Assembly: GCA_030038035.1 (NCBI GenBank)
Contig: JASHPP010000011.1
Location: 1 to 5,984, forward strand
DNA: 5,984 bases
Source of the DNA: Trebonia sp.
Lineage (GTDB): Bacteria > Actinomycetota > Actinomycetes > Streptosporangiales > Streptosporangiaceae
Direction of reading: 5' to 3'
Positions 1-5,216 of the stretch are shown in pieces; within the stretch, counting starts at the first letter, position 1, and each line of letters opens with the position of its first letter. Under the pieces are notes generated by a model that worked only from the letters and a program-made list of their open reading frames with translations, was not told where the DNA came from and made no database searches. Made by a program: the position numbers and the translations under genes.

Positions 1-2
1 AT

Positions 3-164
3 CAGGTCCGCGAGCAACTCAAGCCATGGGACCACGCCGCGGACATCGCCACCATCCTGCTGCCACCAGGCATGCCCTGGCCCAGCATCGAAGCAACCCT
101 CCAGGCCGCAGCACCAACCGCCCAGCCGGGACGCCCCAGGAACCCGGCGGCCAAACATCTTTAG
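3..164 (+). CDS. 3' end of an unrecognised protein (5' partial)
   Basis: An open frame enters from the left edge and stops at TAG 162-164, giving the last 53 residues of a protein. It begins QVREQLKPWDHAADIATILL and ends in a Pro/Ala-rich tail with a basic patch (GRPRNPAAKHL). I prefer this frame because its composition is protein-like (alternating hydrophobic and charged residues, G/C third positions), whereas the overlapping frame starting near 26 is almost only Arg, His and Pro and looks like a shadow. I do not recognise the family. It lies just upstream of a decayed integrase and could be another accessory or mobile-element gene, but that is only an inference from position. The start, length and function all lie outside the window. 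Confidence 0.5.
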   Translation, partial: QVREQLKPWDHAADIATILLPPGMPWPSIEATLQAAAPTAQPGRPRNPAAKHL

Positions 165-335
165 GCAGCGCGGCGCTCAGGACAATGCTCAATAACCAAA
201 GATCTGCGCCTCATATCCGTTCAGCCATCACCCGCTGGCCCACGTGCCGAATCGGCAGGGTTGCTCGGCCTCTGGAATAAGAGTCGCGCAGTGTGACGAT
301 CGCTAATCACAGCCATCGCGCGATATCGGCTGGCG
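165..335. other. gene-free stretch upstream of the integrase relic
   Basis: No frame here gives a convincing protein. The first part (about 180-225) is clearly less GC-rich than the surroundings, which fits decayed or foreign DNA. An 11-bp word, CACCCGCTGGC, occurs at 229-239 and again at 339-349, the latter exactly where recombinase-like coding sequence begins. No promoter or ribosome binding site is convincing. Confidence 0.4.
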
Positions 336-692
336 GGCCACCCGCTGGCTCCGCGTACCGCCCGGGTGATCGACCTGGCCATCGGCGAGCGCATCGATGG
401 GCCGGTGTTCCTAGCCGCCGAACGGCGGCGGCCGGACCGGCACGGCGCCGGGCGGATCGTCCGCAAGGTCGCCCGCCGCGCCGGGATCATCAAGGCCGTC
501 ACGCCGCACACGCTCAGACACGCGTTCATCACCTACCAGTTTGGATGCAGGCGTGCCGCTGCGCGATGTCCATGAAGCCGCCTCGCACGGCGATCCACGC
601 ACCACAATGCGGTACCAGAGCGGGCCCGCGGCAGCCTGGACTGGCACGCCACCTACATCGTCGCCGCCTATGTTGCCGGAGCCGCCTGGTAG
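336..692 (+). pseudogene. tyrosine recombinase (phage-type integrase) remnant, N-terminally truncated and frame-shifted
   Basis: Three pieces in two frames join into one recognisable C-terminal catalytic half of a tyrosine recombinase. Piece 1 (about 336-533) reads GHPLAPRTARVIDLAIGER and ends with TPHTLRHAFIT, the conserved H-x-x-R box (His and Arg of the active site). Piece 2 (541-615, +1 frame) reads LDAGVPLRDVHEAASHGD and then PRTTMRY, which supplies the second His region and the tyrosine nucleophile. Piece 3 (618-692, back in the first frame) reads LDWHATYIVAAYVAGAAW and stops at TAG 690-692. The first shift lies at about 534-540 and the second at 616-617. The N-terminal SAM-like/core-binding domain and the first catalytic Arg are absent, and no homologous sequence precedes 336. 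The enzyme would normally cut and rejoin DNA at attachment sites. This copy cannot make a working enzyme. Sequencing error could explain the shifts but not the missing N-terminus. Confidence 0.85.
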
Positions 693-743
693 TCGTCGAG
701 TCCCGATCCCGCCTCCCGCTCGGCACGCGAGCCCGCGGCCGGG

Positions 744-759
744 AGGGAGGCACCTCCCT
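744..759. repeat. 7-bp inverted repeat (AGGGAGG-CA-CCTCCCT)
   Basis: Perfect dyad with 7-bp arms at 744-750 and 753-759 around a CA centre. As RNA it could fold as a 6-bp stem with a 4-nt GCAC loop. It lies 57 bp before the antitoxin start and 51 bp after the integrase relic stop. It could be an operator for VapBC-type autoregulation or a weak terminator of the relic. It has no T-run after it, so neither role is established. Confidence 0.35.
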
Positions 760-804
760 GCGGCTGGCGATCCGGCTGTCCCTAACGCCGGGCGCGGCAA
801 ACCG

Positions 805-810
805 TAAACT
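805..810 (+). promoter_or_regulatory. probable -10 box (TAAACT) of the vapBC-like operon, leaderless
   Basis: TAAACT fits the actinobacterial -10 consensus TAnnnT and is followed by six bases (ATTGTT) and then GTG at 817. That spacing places the transcription start on or next to the GTG, the standard arrangement of leaderless actinobacterial mRNAs. There is no Shine-Dalgarno sequence before the GTG, which agrees. No good -35 hexamer is visible at the expected distance. Confidence 0.6.
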
Positions 811-816
811 ATTGTT

Positions 817-1071
817 GTGACCGCGGCCCACGACTATGACGACCTGCACCACTTGGTGGACCGCCTCAGCCCGCGCCAGGCCGAGCGGCTGCGCGTCCTG
901 GTCGCCTCCGATCCCGAACTCGCCTCCGCCGCGCAGCCAGAAGCTCCCGGCGAGGCAGAGCAGGCGGGACAGCTGCGGCTGTCAGTAATCGGGATCTGGG
1001 ATTCTGGCCGCGGTGACCTGTCCGAACGGCACGACGAGATCATCCGCGGGCGGCTGAAGCGCCCCGCATGA
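817..1071 (+). CDS. VapB-like antitoxin
   Basis: This 84-residue acidic protein is the likely antitoxin partner of the PIN-domain protein that follows. In such pairs the antitoxin binds and blocks the toxin in the cytoplasm and, with it, usually represses the shared promoter. Residues 8-32 (DDLHHLVDRLSPRQAERLRV and on) form a predicted amphipathic helix region seen in actinobacterial PIN-associated antitoxins. Residues 33-52 are a Pro/Ala/Glu-rich linker. Residues 53-80 (SVIGIWDSGRGDLSERHDEI) match the usual toxin-wrapping tail, with the aromatic-D-S-G and L-S-E-R pattern. I see no clear ribbon-helix-helix or AbrB fold, so how it would bind DNA is unclear. The GTG start is chosen because a TAAACT box sits 6 bp upstream and no RBS exists. 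The stop overlaps the toxin start (ATGA, 1068-1071), indicating translational coupling. The assignment rests on context and remembered family patterns, not a database search. Confidence 0.75.
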   Translation: MTAAHDYDDLHHLVDRLSPRQAERLRVLVASDPELASAAQPEAPGEAEQAGQLRLSVIGIWDSGRGDLSERHDEIIRGRLKRPA

Positions 1072-1475
1072 CGCTGCTGCTGGACACCGGCCCGCTCGTC
1101 GCGGCCATCGACCGCTCCGACAAGCACCATGCCCGCTGCGCTGCGCTGCTGGAATCCGCCGAGGGCCCGCTGCTCATCCCCACCACGGTCATCGTCGAAG
1201 TGTGCTGGCTGCTGGAAGAGCGACCCGACATCGAGGCAGCATTGCTGACCTCCGTAGCCACCGGCGAATTCCAGCACGTCACCATCACCGCCGCCGACCT
1301 GGCACGTACCGCCGAGCTTGTGCGTACCTACGCCGGCTTGCCACTGGGCGCGGCCGGCGCCTCCGTCATCGCGGTCGCTGAGCGGCTCCACGTGACCGAT
1401 GTGGCTACCTTGGACCGGCGGCACTTCACAGTCGTCCGCCGTAAGCACCACGCTGCCCTGAATCTTCTGCCCTAA
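1068..1475 (+). CDS. PIN-domain VapC-like toxin, one catalytic Asp replaced by Gly
   Basis: A 135-residue PIN-domain protein, the usual length for VapC. Active VapC toxins are Mg2+-dependent endoribonucleases that cut tRNA or rRNA. Visible motifs are the first acidic motif LLDTGPLVAAID (Asp6), the second VIVEVCWLL (Glu44), and the C-terminal VATLDRRHFTVV (Asp116). The third motif normally reads L-G-x-x-D-A-S-V, but here it is LPLGAAGASVIAVAERL, so position 97 is Gly (codon GGC at 1356-1358) where Asp (GAC) is expected, a single-base difference. The fold looks intact but metal binding and cleavage may be weakened or lost. It starts at the ATG inside the ATGA overlap with the antitoxin gene and has no strong RBS of its own, so it is probably coupled to antitoxin translation. 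The frame is otherwise undamaged. Its location beside an integrase relic fits an accessory region. Confidence 0.88.
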   Translation: MTLLLDTGPLVAAIDRSDKHHARCAALLESAEGPLLIPTTVIVEVCWLLEERPDIEAALLTSVATGEFQHVTITAADLARTAELVRTYAGLPLGAAGASVIAVAERLHVTDVATLDRRHFTVVRRKHHAALNLLP

Positions 1476-1509
1476 CCAGGGCAAGATCCGGCGAGCGCTC
1501 CTTGCGCTC
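1469..1509 (+). terminator. two small tandem hairpins at the end of the toxin gene
   Basis: GCCCT-AACC-AGGGC (1469-1482) is a 5-bp hairpin built across the TAA stop codon. GAGCGC-TCCTT-GCGCTC (1493-1509) is a 6-bp hairpin 17 bp after it. Neither has a T-run, so they would be weak or non-canonical terminators for the vapBC-like operon. They could also be chance folds in GC-rich DNA. Confidence 0.35.
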
Positions 1510-1545
1510 TGCGGTCGGCCACGGGCAATTTCGACGCGCCGGATC
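1485..1545. repeat. 9-bp inverted repeat enclosing a smaller hairpin
   Basis: GATCCGGCG at 1485-1493 is the exact reverse complement of CGCCGGATC at 1537-1545, with 43 bp between. The 6-bp hairpin at 1493-1509 lies almost wholly inside the loop. The right arm also overlaps the palindrome CGGATCCG (1540-1547). It could be the end structure of the vapBC-like transcript or a remnant of an element terminus. No matching direct target duplication is seen. Confidence 0.45.
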
Positions 1546-1623
1546 CGATCTGACGCCGGGCCCGTACTGGTGGTTCGGCGTCCGTCCTCGCACATAGCCA
1601 GCCGATCGGTGCTGCGGCAACGG

Positions 1624-1636
1624 CTGCTCAGAGCAG
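1624..1636. repeat. CTGCTC-A-GAGCAG palindrome
   Basis: Perfect 6-bp arms around one central base. It resembles a protein-binding dyad more than an RNA hairpin, but no gene starts close enough to make it an obvious operator. Confidence 0.3.
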
Positions 1637-1737
1637 ATGAGCAAAGGTGAGGCGCGCGCCGCTACCTTCATACCGCTATTACTGCAGCCATTCTCACTGC
1701 CACACTGGCTCGTCGGCCGCCTCTGCTCAGCGGTCGG

Positions 1738-1766
1738 CTCTGGCGTGTTCTTGTTGCACGCCAGAG
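1738..1766 (-). terminator. strong stem-loop downstream of the LAL regulator gene
   Basis: CTCTGGCGTG (1738-1747) and CACGCCAGAG (1757-1766) are perfect reverse complements. They form a 10-bp stem with a 9-nt loop, extendable by one G-T pair. It lies about 60 bp beyond the stop codon of the minus-strand regulator and in the convergent gap, so it could end transcripts from either side. There is no T-run on either strand, as is common for actinobacterial hairpin terminators. Confidence 0.55.
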
Positions 1767-1798
1767 TGTGCAGTGTCGCGATCATTACGGCACCACTC

Positions 1799-1824
1799 CC
1801 GCCGAACCCCTCTGGACTCGGCGG
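1799..1824 (-). terminator. stem-loop immediately after the LAL regulator stop codon
   Basis: CCGCCGA (1799-1805) pairs with TCGGCGG (1818-1824) across a 12-nt loop. The stem abuts the regulator's stop codon (1825-1827 on the minus strand). It is a second candidate terminator element ahead of the stronger stem at 1738-1766. Confidence 0.4.
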
Positions 1825-4599
1825 TTAATACCGCAAACACCGGGAGGCGTGGGCTGCGGCGGCCTCCCGGGTGGGGGCGTCCAGTTTGGCCAGTACGGCC
1901 GAGACGTGGTGGTCGACGGTCTTGGCGGAGATGAACAGCTTGGCGGCGATCTGGGCGTTGGTGTGCCCGGCGCAGATCAGCTCGAGGACCTCGCGCTCGC
2001 GGGGGGTCAGTCCCAGTGGATGGGCCCGGGTTGCTGTCCGGGGCCCGGCGGGAATCGACCGGATGCCGAGCCGGCGCATCGCCTGCCGGGTGAGCTGGGC
2101 CGCGGCCGGGGCGCCGAGACTGGTGCAGATCGTCAGGGCCTGGCGCAGCGCTGTTTCGTCCGCGGCGTCGTGCAGGGCGAGCGCGGCCTCGTAGGGGCAG
2201 CCGAGGCTGGTCCACAGCCGGGCGGCGTCCGCCCAGTCGCCTGCCAGCTGCAGCCGGCAGGGCTCGGCGAGCTCACCGCGCGGCGGCCGCGGTGAACCCG
2301 TGCGCCGCAGCCAGACGGCGACCGCGCCGCGGCGCCAGGTGTCAGTTCGGGCGCAGACGTCATCGGCCAGCTCGGCTTCGCGCATGGCCGCGGTCGGCTC
2401 GCCCGCCAGCCAGTACGCCTCGGCGCGGGCCAGCCGCGCCAGCACCAGCCAGTCCGGCTCGCCGGTCCCCACCGCGGCTTGCGTCGCTTCGTCGAGGCAT
2501 TCCCAGCAGCCGGACGCCCCTTGGCGCGCGCGGATCTTGCCCAGGCTGCTGAGCGGGTTGATCGTGTTGACCGGTGAGGCGCCGCCGCGCGCGAGCACTT
2601 CCATGCTCAGTGCGGCCGCCTCCTCCCAGCGGCCCATCATCTCCAGCGTCCCGGTTCGCTCGCCCCGCAGGCAGATGCCGTAGGTGCCGATGTCGTGCTC
2701 GTCGCAATAGGCCACGCCCTCCGCGTAACACCGTTCGGCTTCGCCGAACCGCCGCTGACCGCAGTACAGGGCATGCAGATTCGCGTAACCGCGGCCCGCC
2801 TGTGCCTGCAGGCCCTCGGCGATCGCGATCTCCAGCGCCCGGCGCATCAGCGCGACCCAGTCTCCGCCCTGGGCGGCCATGGACCAGGCCTCGGTGTTCA
2901 GCGCGTAACTGAGCACCTCGGGCACGCCGAGCGAGACGGCGAGCCCCTGCGCCCGCCGTGACAGCTCGATCGCGGCATCGTACTGGCCGTCGCCTGCTCG
3001 CATCTGGCCCAGGTGGGCGTACGCCCGGGCCAGCTCGGCGCTTGGCCCGAGCGGTTCGCCGATCGCCACCGCGGCCTCGGCCGCGGACACCGATTCGGCG
3101 CCCCGGCACAAGCGCCACATCGTGACCGAGAGCTGTTGCAGTGTCGCGCTTTCGCCCAGCCGGTCACCGGCCTGACGCCACAGCCCGAGCGCGCGCTCGC
3201 CGGCGCCGGCGGCGTCCTGCCACCGGTCCAGCAGGCCCAGCTCGGTGGCGAGCCCGCCGTACAGCCCGGCGAGCGTCGCCGGGGCCGCCCCGGCCGTGAA
3301 CCGCAGCGCCCGCTCGAACTGCGCCGCCGCCTCGCGGTGCGAACCCAGCTCGGCCGCCTGCCGCGCGGCCGAGGACGCGTACCGCATGACCGCGGGCCCG
3401 GCCCCGGCACCCTCGGCATGGAAGGCCATCCGGGCGTCGTCGGCACACCCGGCCGACGCCAGGGCATCCAGCACCCGGGCGTGGAGCAGGCCGCGGCGAT
3501 GCGGCAGGATCGCCTGTTCGACCGCCAGCCGGGCGATCTCATGACGGAACCTCAGCCCGGCACCATCCACGGTGACCAGCCCGGACGCCAGGACCTCATC
3601 CACAGCCGACAGCGGGCAGCCGGTGACCGACTCCACCAGCCCCAGCTCGGCGCGGGCGCCGGTCAGCGCCGCAGCATCGAGCACGGCGCGGGCCCCGCCG
3701 CTCAGCCCCACTGCGCGGGCCAGCACCGCATCCCGCGCGGCCGCCGGGACCCGGGCCACCCCGGCGGCGATCACCGCCGTGACGTAAAACGGGTTCCCGC
3801 CCGTCAGCCGGTACAGCTCGGCCGCATCGAGCCCGGCCGGGCCGGCCAGCTTCCGCACCGCGCCGGCCGACAGCGGCGCGAGCTCCACCCGCCTGGTGCA
3901 GCGCTGCCGTGCGAGCTCACCAAGCGCCGCCCGCAGCGGATCACCCGCGGCCATATCATCTTCCCGGTAGGTCACCACGAGCAGCACGCTGGCGCTCTTG
4001 ATGCGCCGGGCCACGAACCGCAGCAGGTCGAGGGTAGCCTCATCGGCCCAGTGAATATCCTCCACCACCACCACAGTCAGCGTCCCCGGCTCGCTGACCT
4101 GGCGCAGCAGCGCGGCAAACAGCTCTGCGCGGCCAGCCCCGGCGCGGCACAACTCCAGCAACTCCCCGTCAAGCTGGCCCGCCAGGTCGAGCAGCGGCCC
4201 CAGCGCGCGGGGGGTAAACAGGCCATCACACACCCCCCAGAACCAGCGCGCGTCCGGCACGTCACGCTCAAGCTGTTCCACCAGCGCCGACTTGCCGACC
4301 CCCGCCTCCCCGGCCACGAGCACAAACCGGCCCTGGCCGCGCCGGGCCTCCAGCACATACCCGGCCAGCGACGCCAAAGACGACTCCCGCTCCAGGAGCT
4401 GCCTGGCGCGGTGCTGGCGGATGGCGTCCTCGTCCGGCCCTTCGAGCAGGCAGTACACCTTCCCGTCAGGGTTGTGGCATGGCTCGATCCGGCGCACGCC
4501 GAACCGGTCGGCCCGGCCGTTGCGGGTGTCCTCGGCGATCTGCGCGATAGCCTCGGCGGGCAGCTTGAGATCTTCGTGGAAGTCCATGAATCGTGTCAT
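1825..4599 (-). CDS. LAL-type LuxR-family transcriptional regulator with N-terminal DUF4242-like segment
   Basis: A 924-residue cytoplasmic regulator in the size range of LAL (large ATP-binding LuxR) proteins. Residues 1-64 (MTRFMDFHEDLKLPAEAI and on, with NPDGKVYCLLEGPDEDAI at 43-60) resemble DUF4242, the SCO4226-like nickel-binding ferredoxin-fold domain, but end before the domain's usual C-terminal strand. The junction IRQHRARQLLERESSL runs straight into the ATPase: Walker A GEAGVGKS 97-104, Walker B VVVVEDIHWAD 176-186, and GGNPFYV 267-273 typical of this AAA/STAND group. Residues from about 380 to 840 are helical, TPR-like Ala/Leu-rich repeats. The C-terminal LuxR DNA-binding domain (LTPREREVLELICAGHTNAQ, 864 onward, to about 915) has the usual TVDHHVSAVLAKL recognition helix. 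LAL proteins are thought to switch with ATP and ligand binding and often activate catabolic or secondary-metabolite genes. The target here is unknown. The start is chosen because homology begins at Met1; a modest AGGA lies 12 nt upstream (4612-4615). An ATG at codon 5 is possible. Confidence 0.92.
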   Translation of the reverse strand: MTRFMDFHEDLKLPAEAIAQIAEDTRNGRADRFGVRRIEPCHNPDGKVYCLLEGPDEDAIRQHRARQLLERESSLASLAGYVLEARRGQGRFVLVAGEAGVGKSALVEQLERDVPDARWFWGVCDGLFTPRALGPLLDLAGQLDGELLELCRAGAGRAELFAALLRQVSEPGTLTVVVVEDIHWADEATLDLLRFVARRIKSASVLLVVTYREDDMAAGDPLRAALGELARQRCTRRVELAPLSAGAVRKLAGPAGLDAAELYRLTGGNPFYVTAVIAAGVARVPAAARDAVLARAVGLSGGARAVLDAAALTGARAELGLVESVTGCPLSAVDEVLASGLVTVDGAGLRFRHEIARLAVEQAILPHRRGLLHARVLDALASAGCADDARMAFHAEGAGAGPAVMRYASSAARQAAELGSHREAAAQFERALRFTAGAAPATLAGLYGGLATELGLLDRWQDAAGAGERALGLWRQAGDRLGESATLQQLSVTMWRLCRGAESVSAAEAAVAIGEPLGPSAELARAYAHLGQMRAGDGQYDAAIELSRRAQGLAVSLGVPEVLSYALNTEAWSMAAQGGDWVALMRRALEIAIAEGLQAQAGRGYANLHALYCGQRRFGEAERCYAEGVAYCDEHDIGTYGICLRGERTGTLEMMGRWEEAAALSMEVLARGGASPVNTINPLSSLGKIRARQGASGCWECLDEATQAAVGTGEPDWLVLARLARAEAYWLAGEPTAAMREAELADDVCARTDTWRRGAVAVWLRRTGSPRPPRGELAEPCRLQLAGDWADAARLWTSLGCPYEAALALHDAADETALRQALTICTSLGAPAAAQLTRQAMRRLGIRSIPAGPRTATRAHPLGLTPREREVLELICAGHTNAQIAAKLFISAKTVDHHVSAVLAKLDAPTREAAAAHASRCLRY

Positions 4600-4785
4600 C
4601 TCGTGCTCTTGTCCTGCGGCGGATGGATGCGGTGCCGTCCGGCCTGGGGCGGCGCGGCAGGGGCCGGGTCGCGGGCCTGTCCTGGGCGGCAGCCGGGTGG
4701 CGTCATGCCCAGTGCCGGGAGGGCCGGCGGGCTGATCTGGCCGGTCGCCTGCCCTGCCCGGGCTGGCCCTGGCCGGCGTGCTGGC

Positions 4786-5094
4786 TCAGGCGGCCGTGGC
4801 AGCCGCCTGGCGGCGGGTGGCCAGGGCCCGGTAGGCGAGCACCGCGGCGGCCGCGGTGACCAGGGCCGCGCTGACGGCGATCAGGGCGATCTGCCAGCCG
4901 GGTGTGCCGCCCACCACGATGGTGCGGGTCACGGTGTAGACCGGCGGGGCCGGAGCGGCCGGGCCGCCCCCGCCGTGGACCCGGACCACGGCGAACGCGG
5001 CGGGCGCGGCGGCCAGGCCCAGCCAGGCGCACGCCAGCCCGGCCAGCCCGGCCAGGACGGCGGCGGAACGGCGGATATGCCGGATGCGGTTCAT
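4786..5094 (-). CDS. small two-segment membrane protein, hypothetical
   Basis: A 102-residue protein with a basic N-terminus (MNRIRHIRRS) followed by a hydrophobic Ala/Leu segment at about 11-36. This could be a signal peptide (APAAFA resembles a cleavage site) or a first membrane helix. A short Gly/Pro-rich linker and the hydrophilic stretch PVYTVTRTIVVGGTPGWQ (51-68) come next. A second hydrophobic helix lies at about 67-88, and the tail is basic (RALATRRQ), which predicts a cytoplasmic C-terminus. Similar small proteins with a V-V-G-G-T-P-G-W-Q motif occur in actinomycetes without known function. The start is well supported: AAGGAG (plus strand 5101-5106) lies 6 nt before the ATG. The gene is on the same strand as the LAL regulator and 186 bp upstream of it. 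That gap has no AT-rich -10-like word, so the two may share a transcript. I cannot assign a biochemical role. Confidence 0.8.
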   Translation of the reverse strand: MNRIRHIRRSAAVLAGLAGLACAWLGLAAAPAAFAVVRVHGGGGPAAPAPPVYTVTRTIVVGGTPGWQIALIAVSAALVTAAAAVLAYRALATRRQAAATAA

Positions 5095-5100
5095 GACAGT

Positions 5101-5106
5101 CTCCTT
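5101..5106 (-). promoter_or_regulatory. ribosome binding site of the small membrane protein
   Basis: The minus strand reads AAGGAG followed by ACTGTC and then ATG. This is a strong Shine-Dalgarno sequence at good spacing and fixes the start codon at 5092-5094. Confidence 0.8.
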
Positions 5107-5122
5107 CGGCGTTCAGCGCGAT

Positions 5123-5136
5123 CTGTCACGTGCCAG
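5123..5136. promoter_or_regulatory. imperfect palindrome centred on CACGTG, candidate operator
   Basis: CTGTCACGTGCCAG matches its own reverse complement at 12 of 14 positions. It lies in the 122-bp divergent gap, 28 bp before the small membrane protein start and 80 bp before the LuxR regulator start. Either LuxR-type protein encoded here could bind it. Position and symmetry are the only evidence. Confidence 0.35.
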
Positions 5137-5216
5137 TGTGGGCAGGCCCGCGGTCCGTCCGCTATCCGATGATCTACGTATGTCCAGGTGGGGCGGCCCG
5201 GCGTACCGTGGAAGCC

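Larger units (their letters stand above)
1476..1824. other. 349-bp gene-free gap between convergent genes
   Basis: I find no supported gene here. A 63-codon frame starting at 1637 has no RBS and no recognisable product. The gap is instead rich in inverted repeats: 9-bp arms at 1485-1493 and 1537-1545, a 6-bp palindrome with a one-base centre at 1624-1636, a 10-bp stem at 1738-1766 and a 7-bp stem at 1799-1824. Because both flanking operons end here, the region is best read as a convergent termination zone. Confidence 0.5.
5095..5216. promoter_or_regulatory. divergent promoter region
   Basis: 122 bp separate the starts of the minus-strand membrane protein and the plus-strand LuxR gene, so both promoters must lie here or within the genes. 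Besides the CACGTG dyad it contains the palindrome TACGTA (5175-5180) in the least GC-rich part of the gap. That makes it the best place for a plus-strand -10, although no good -10/-35 pair can be named. Confidence 0.5.

Noticed and set aside
26..280. An 84-codon frame at the left edge
   Set aside because: It is Arg/His/Pro-rich and out of frame with the more protein-like partial gene ending at 164.
1485..1545. The inverted repeat as terminal repeats of a small transposable element
   Set aside because: The interval is only 61 bp, holds no transposase sequence and has no flanking target duplication.
834..1595. A 253-codon minus-strand open frame across the vapBC-like pair
   Set aside because: It is antisense to two recognisable coupled genes, its composition is Ser/Arg/Gly-rich, and it has no motif or RBS.
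1637..1828. A possible small gene of 63 codons with a hydrophobic stretch in the convergent gap
   Set aside because: It has no Shine-Dalgarno or promoter, it ends inside the neighbouring gene's stop region, and its sequence is explained in part by the 10-bp stem-loop.
3013..5172. A 719-codon plus-strand open frame opposite the LAL regulator and membrane protein
   Set aside because: It is an antisense shadow of GC-rich codon use. Its translation is low-complexity Pro/Arg/Gly/Gln-rich with no domain, and it spans two well-supported minus-strand genes and their gap.
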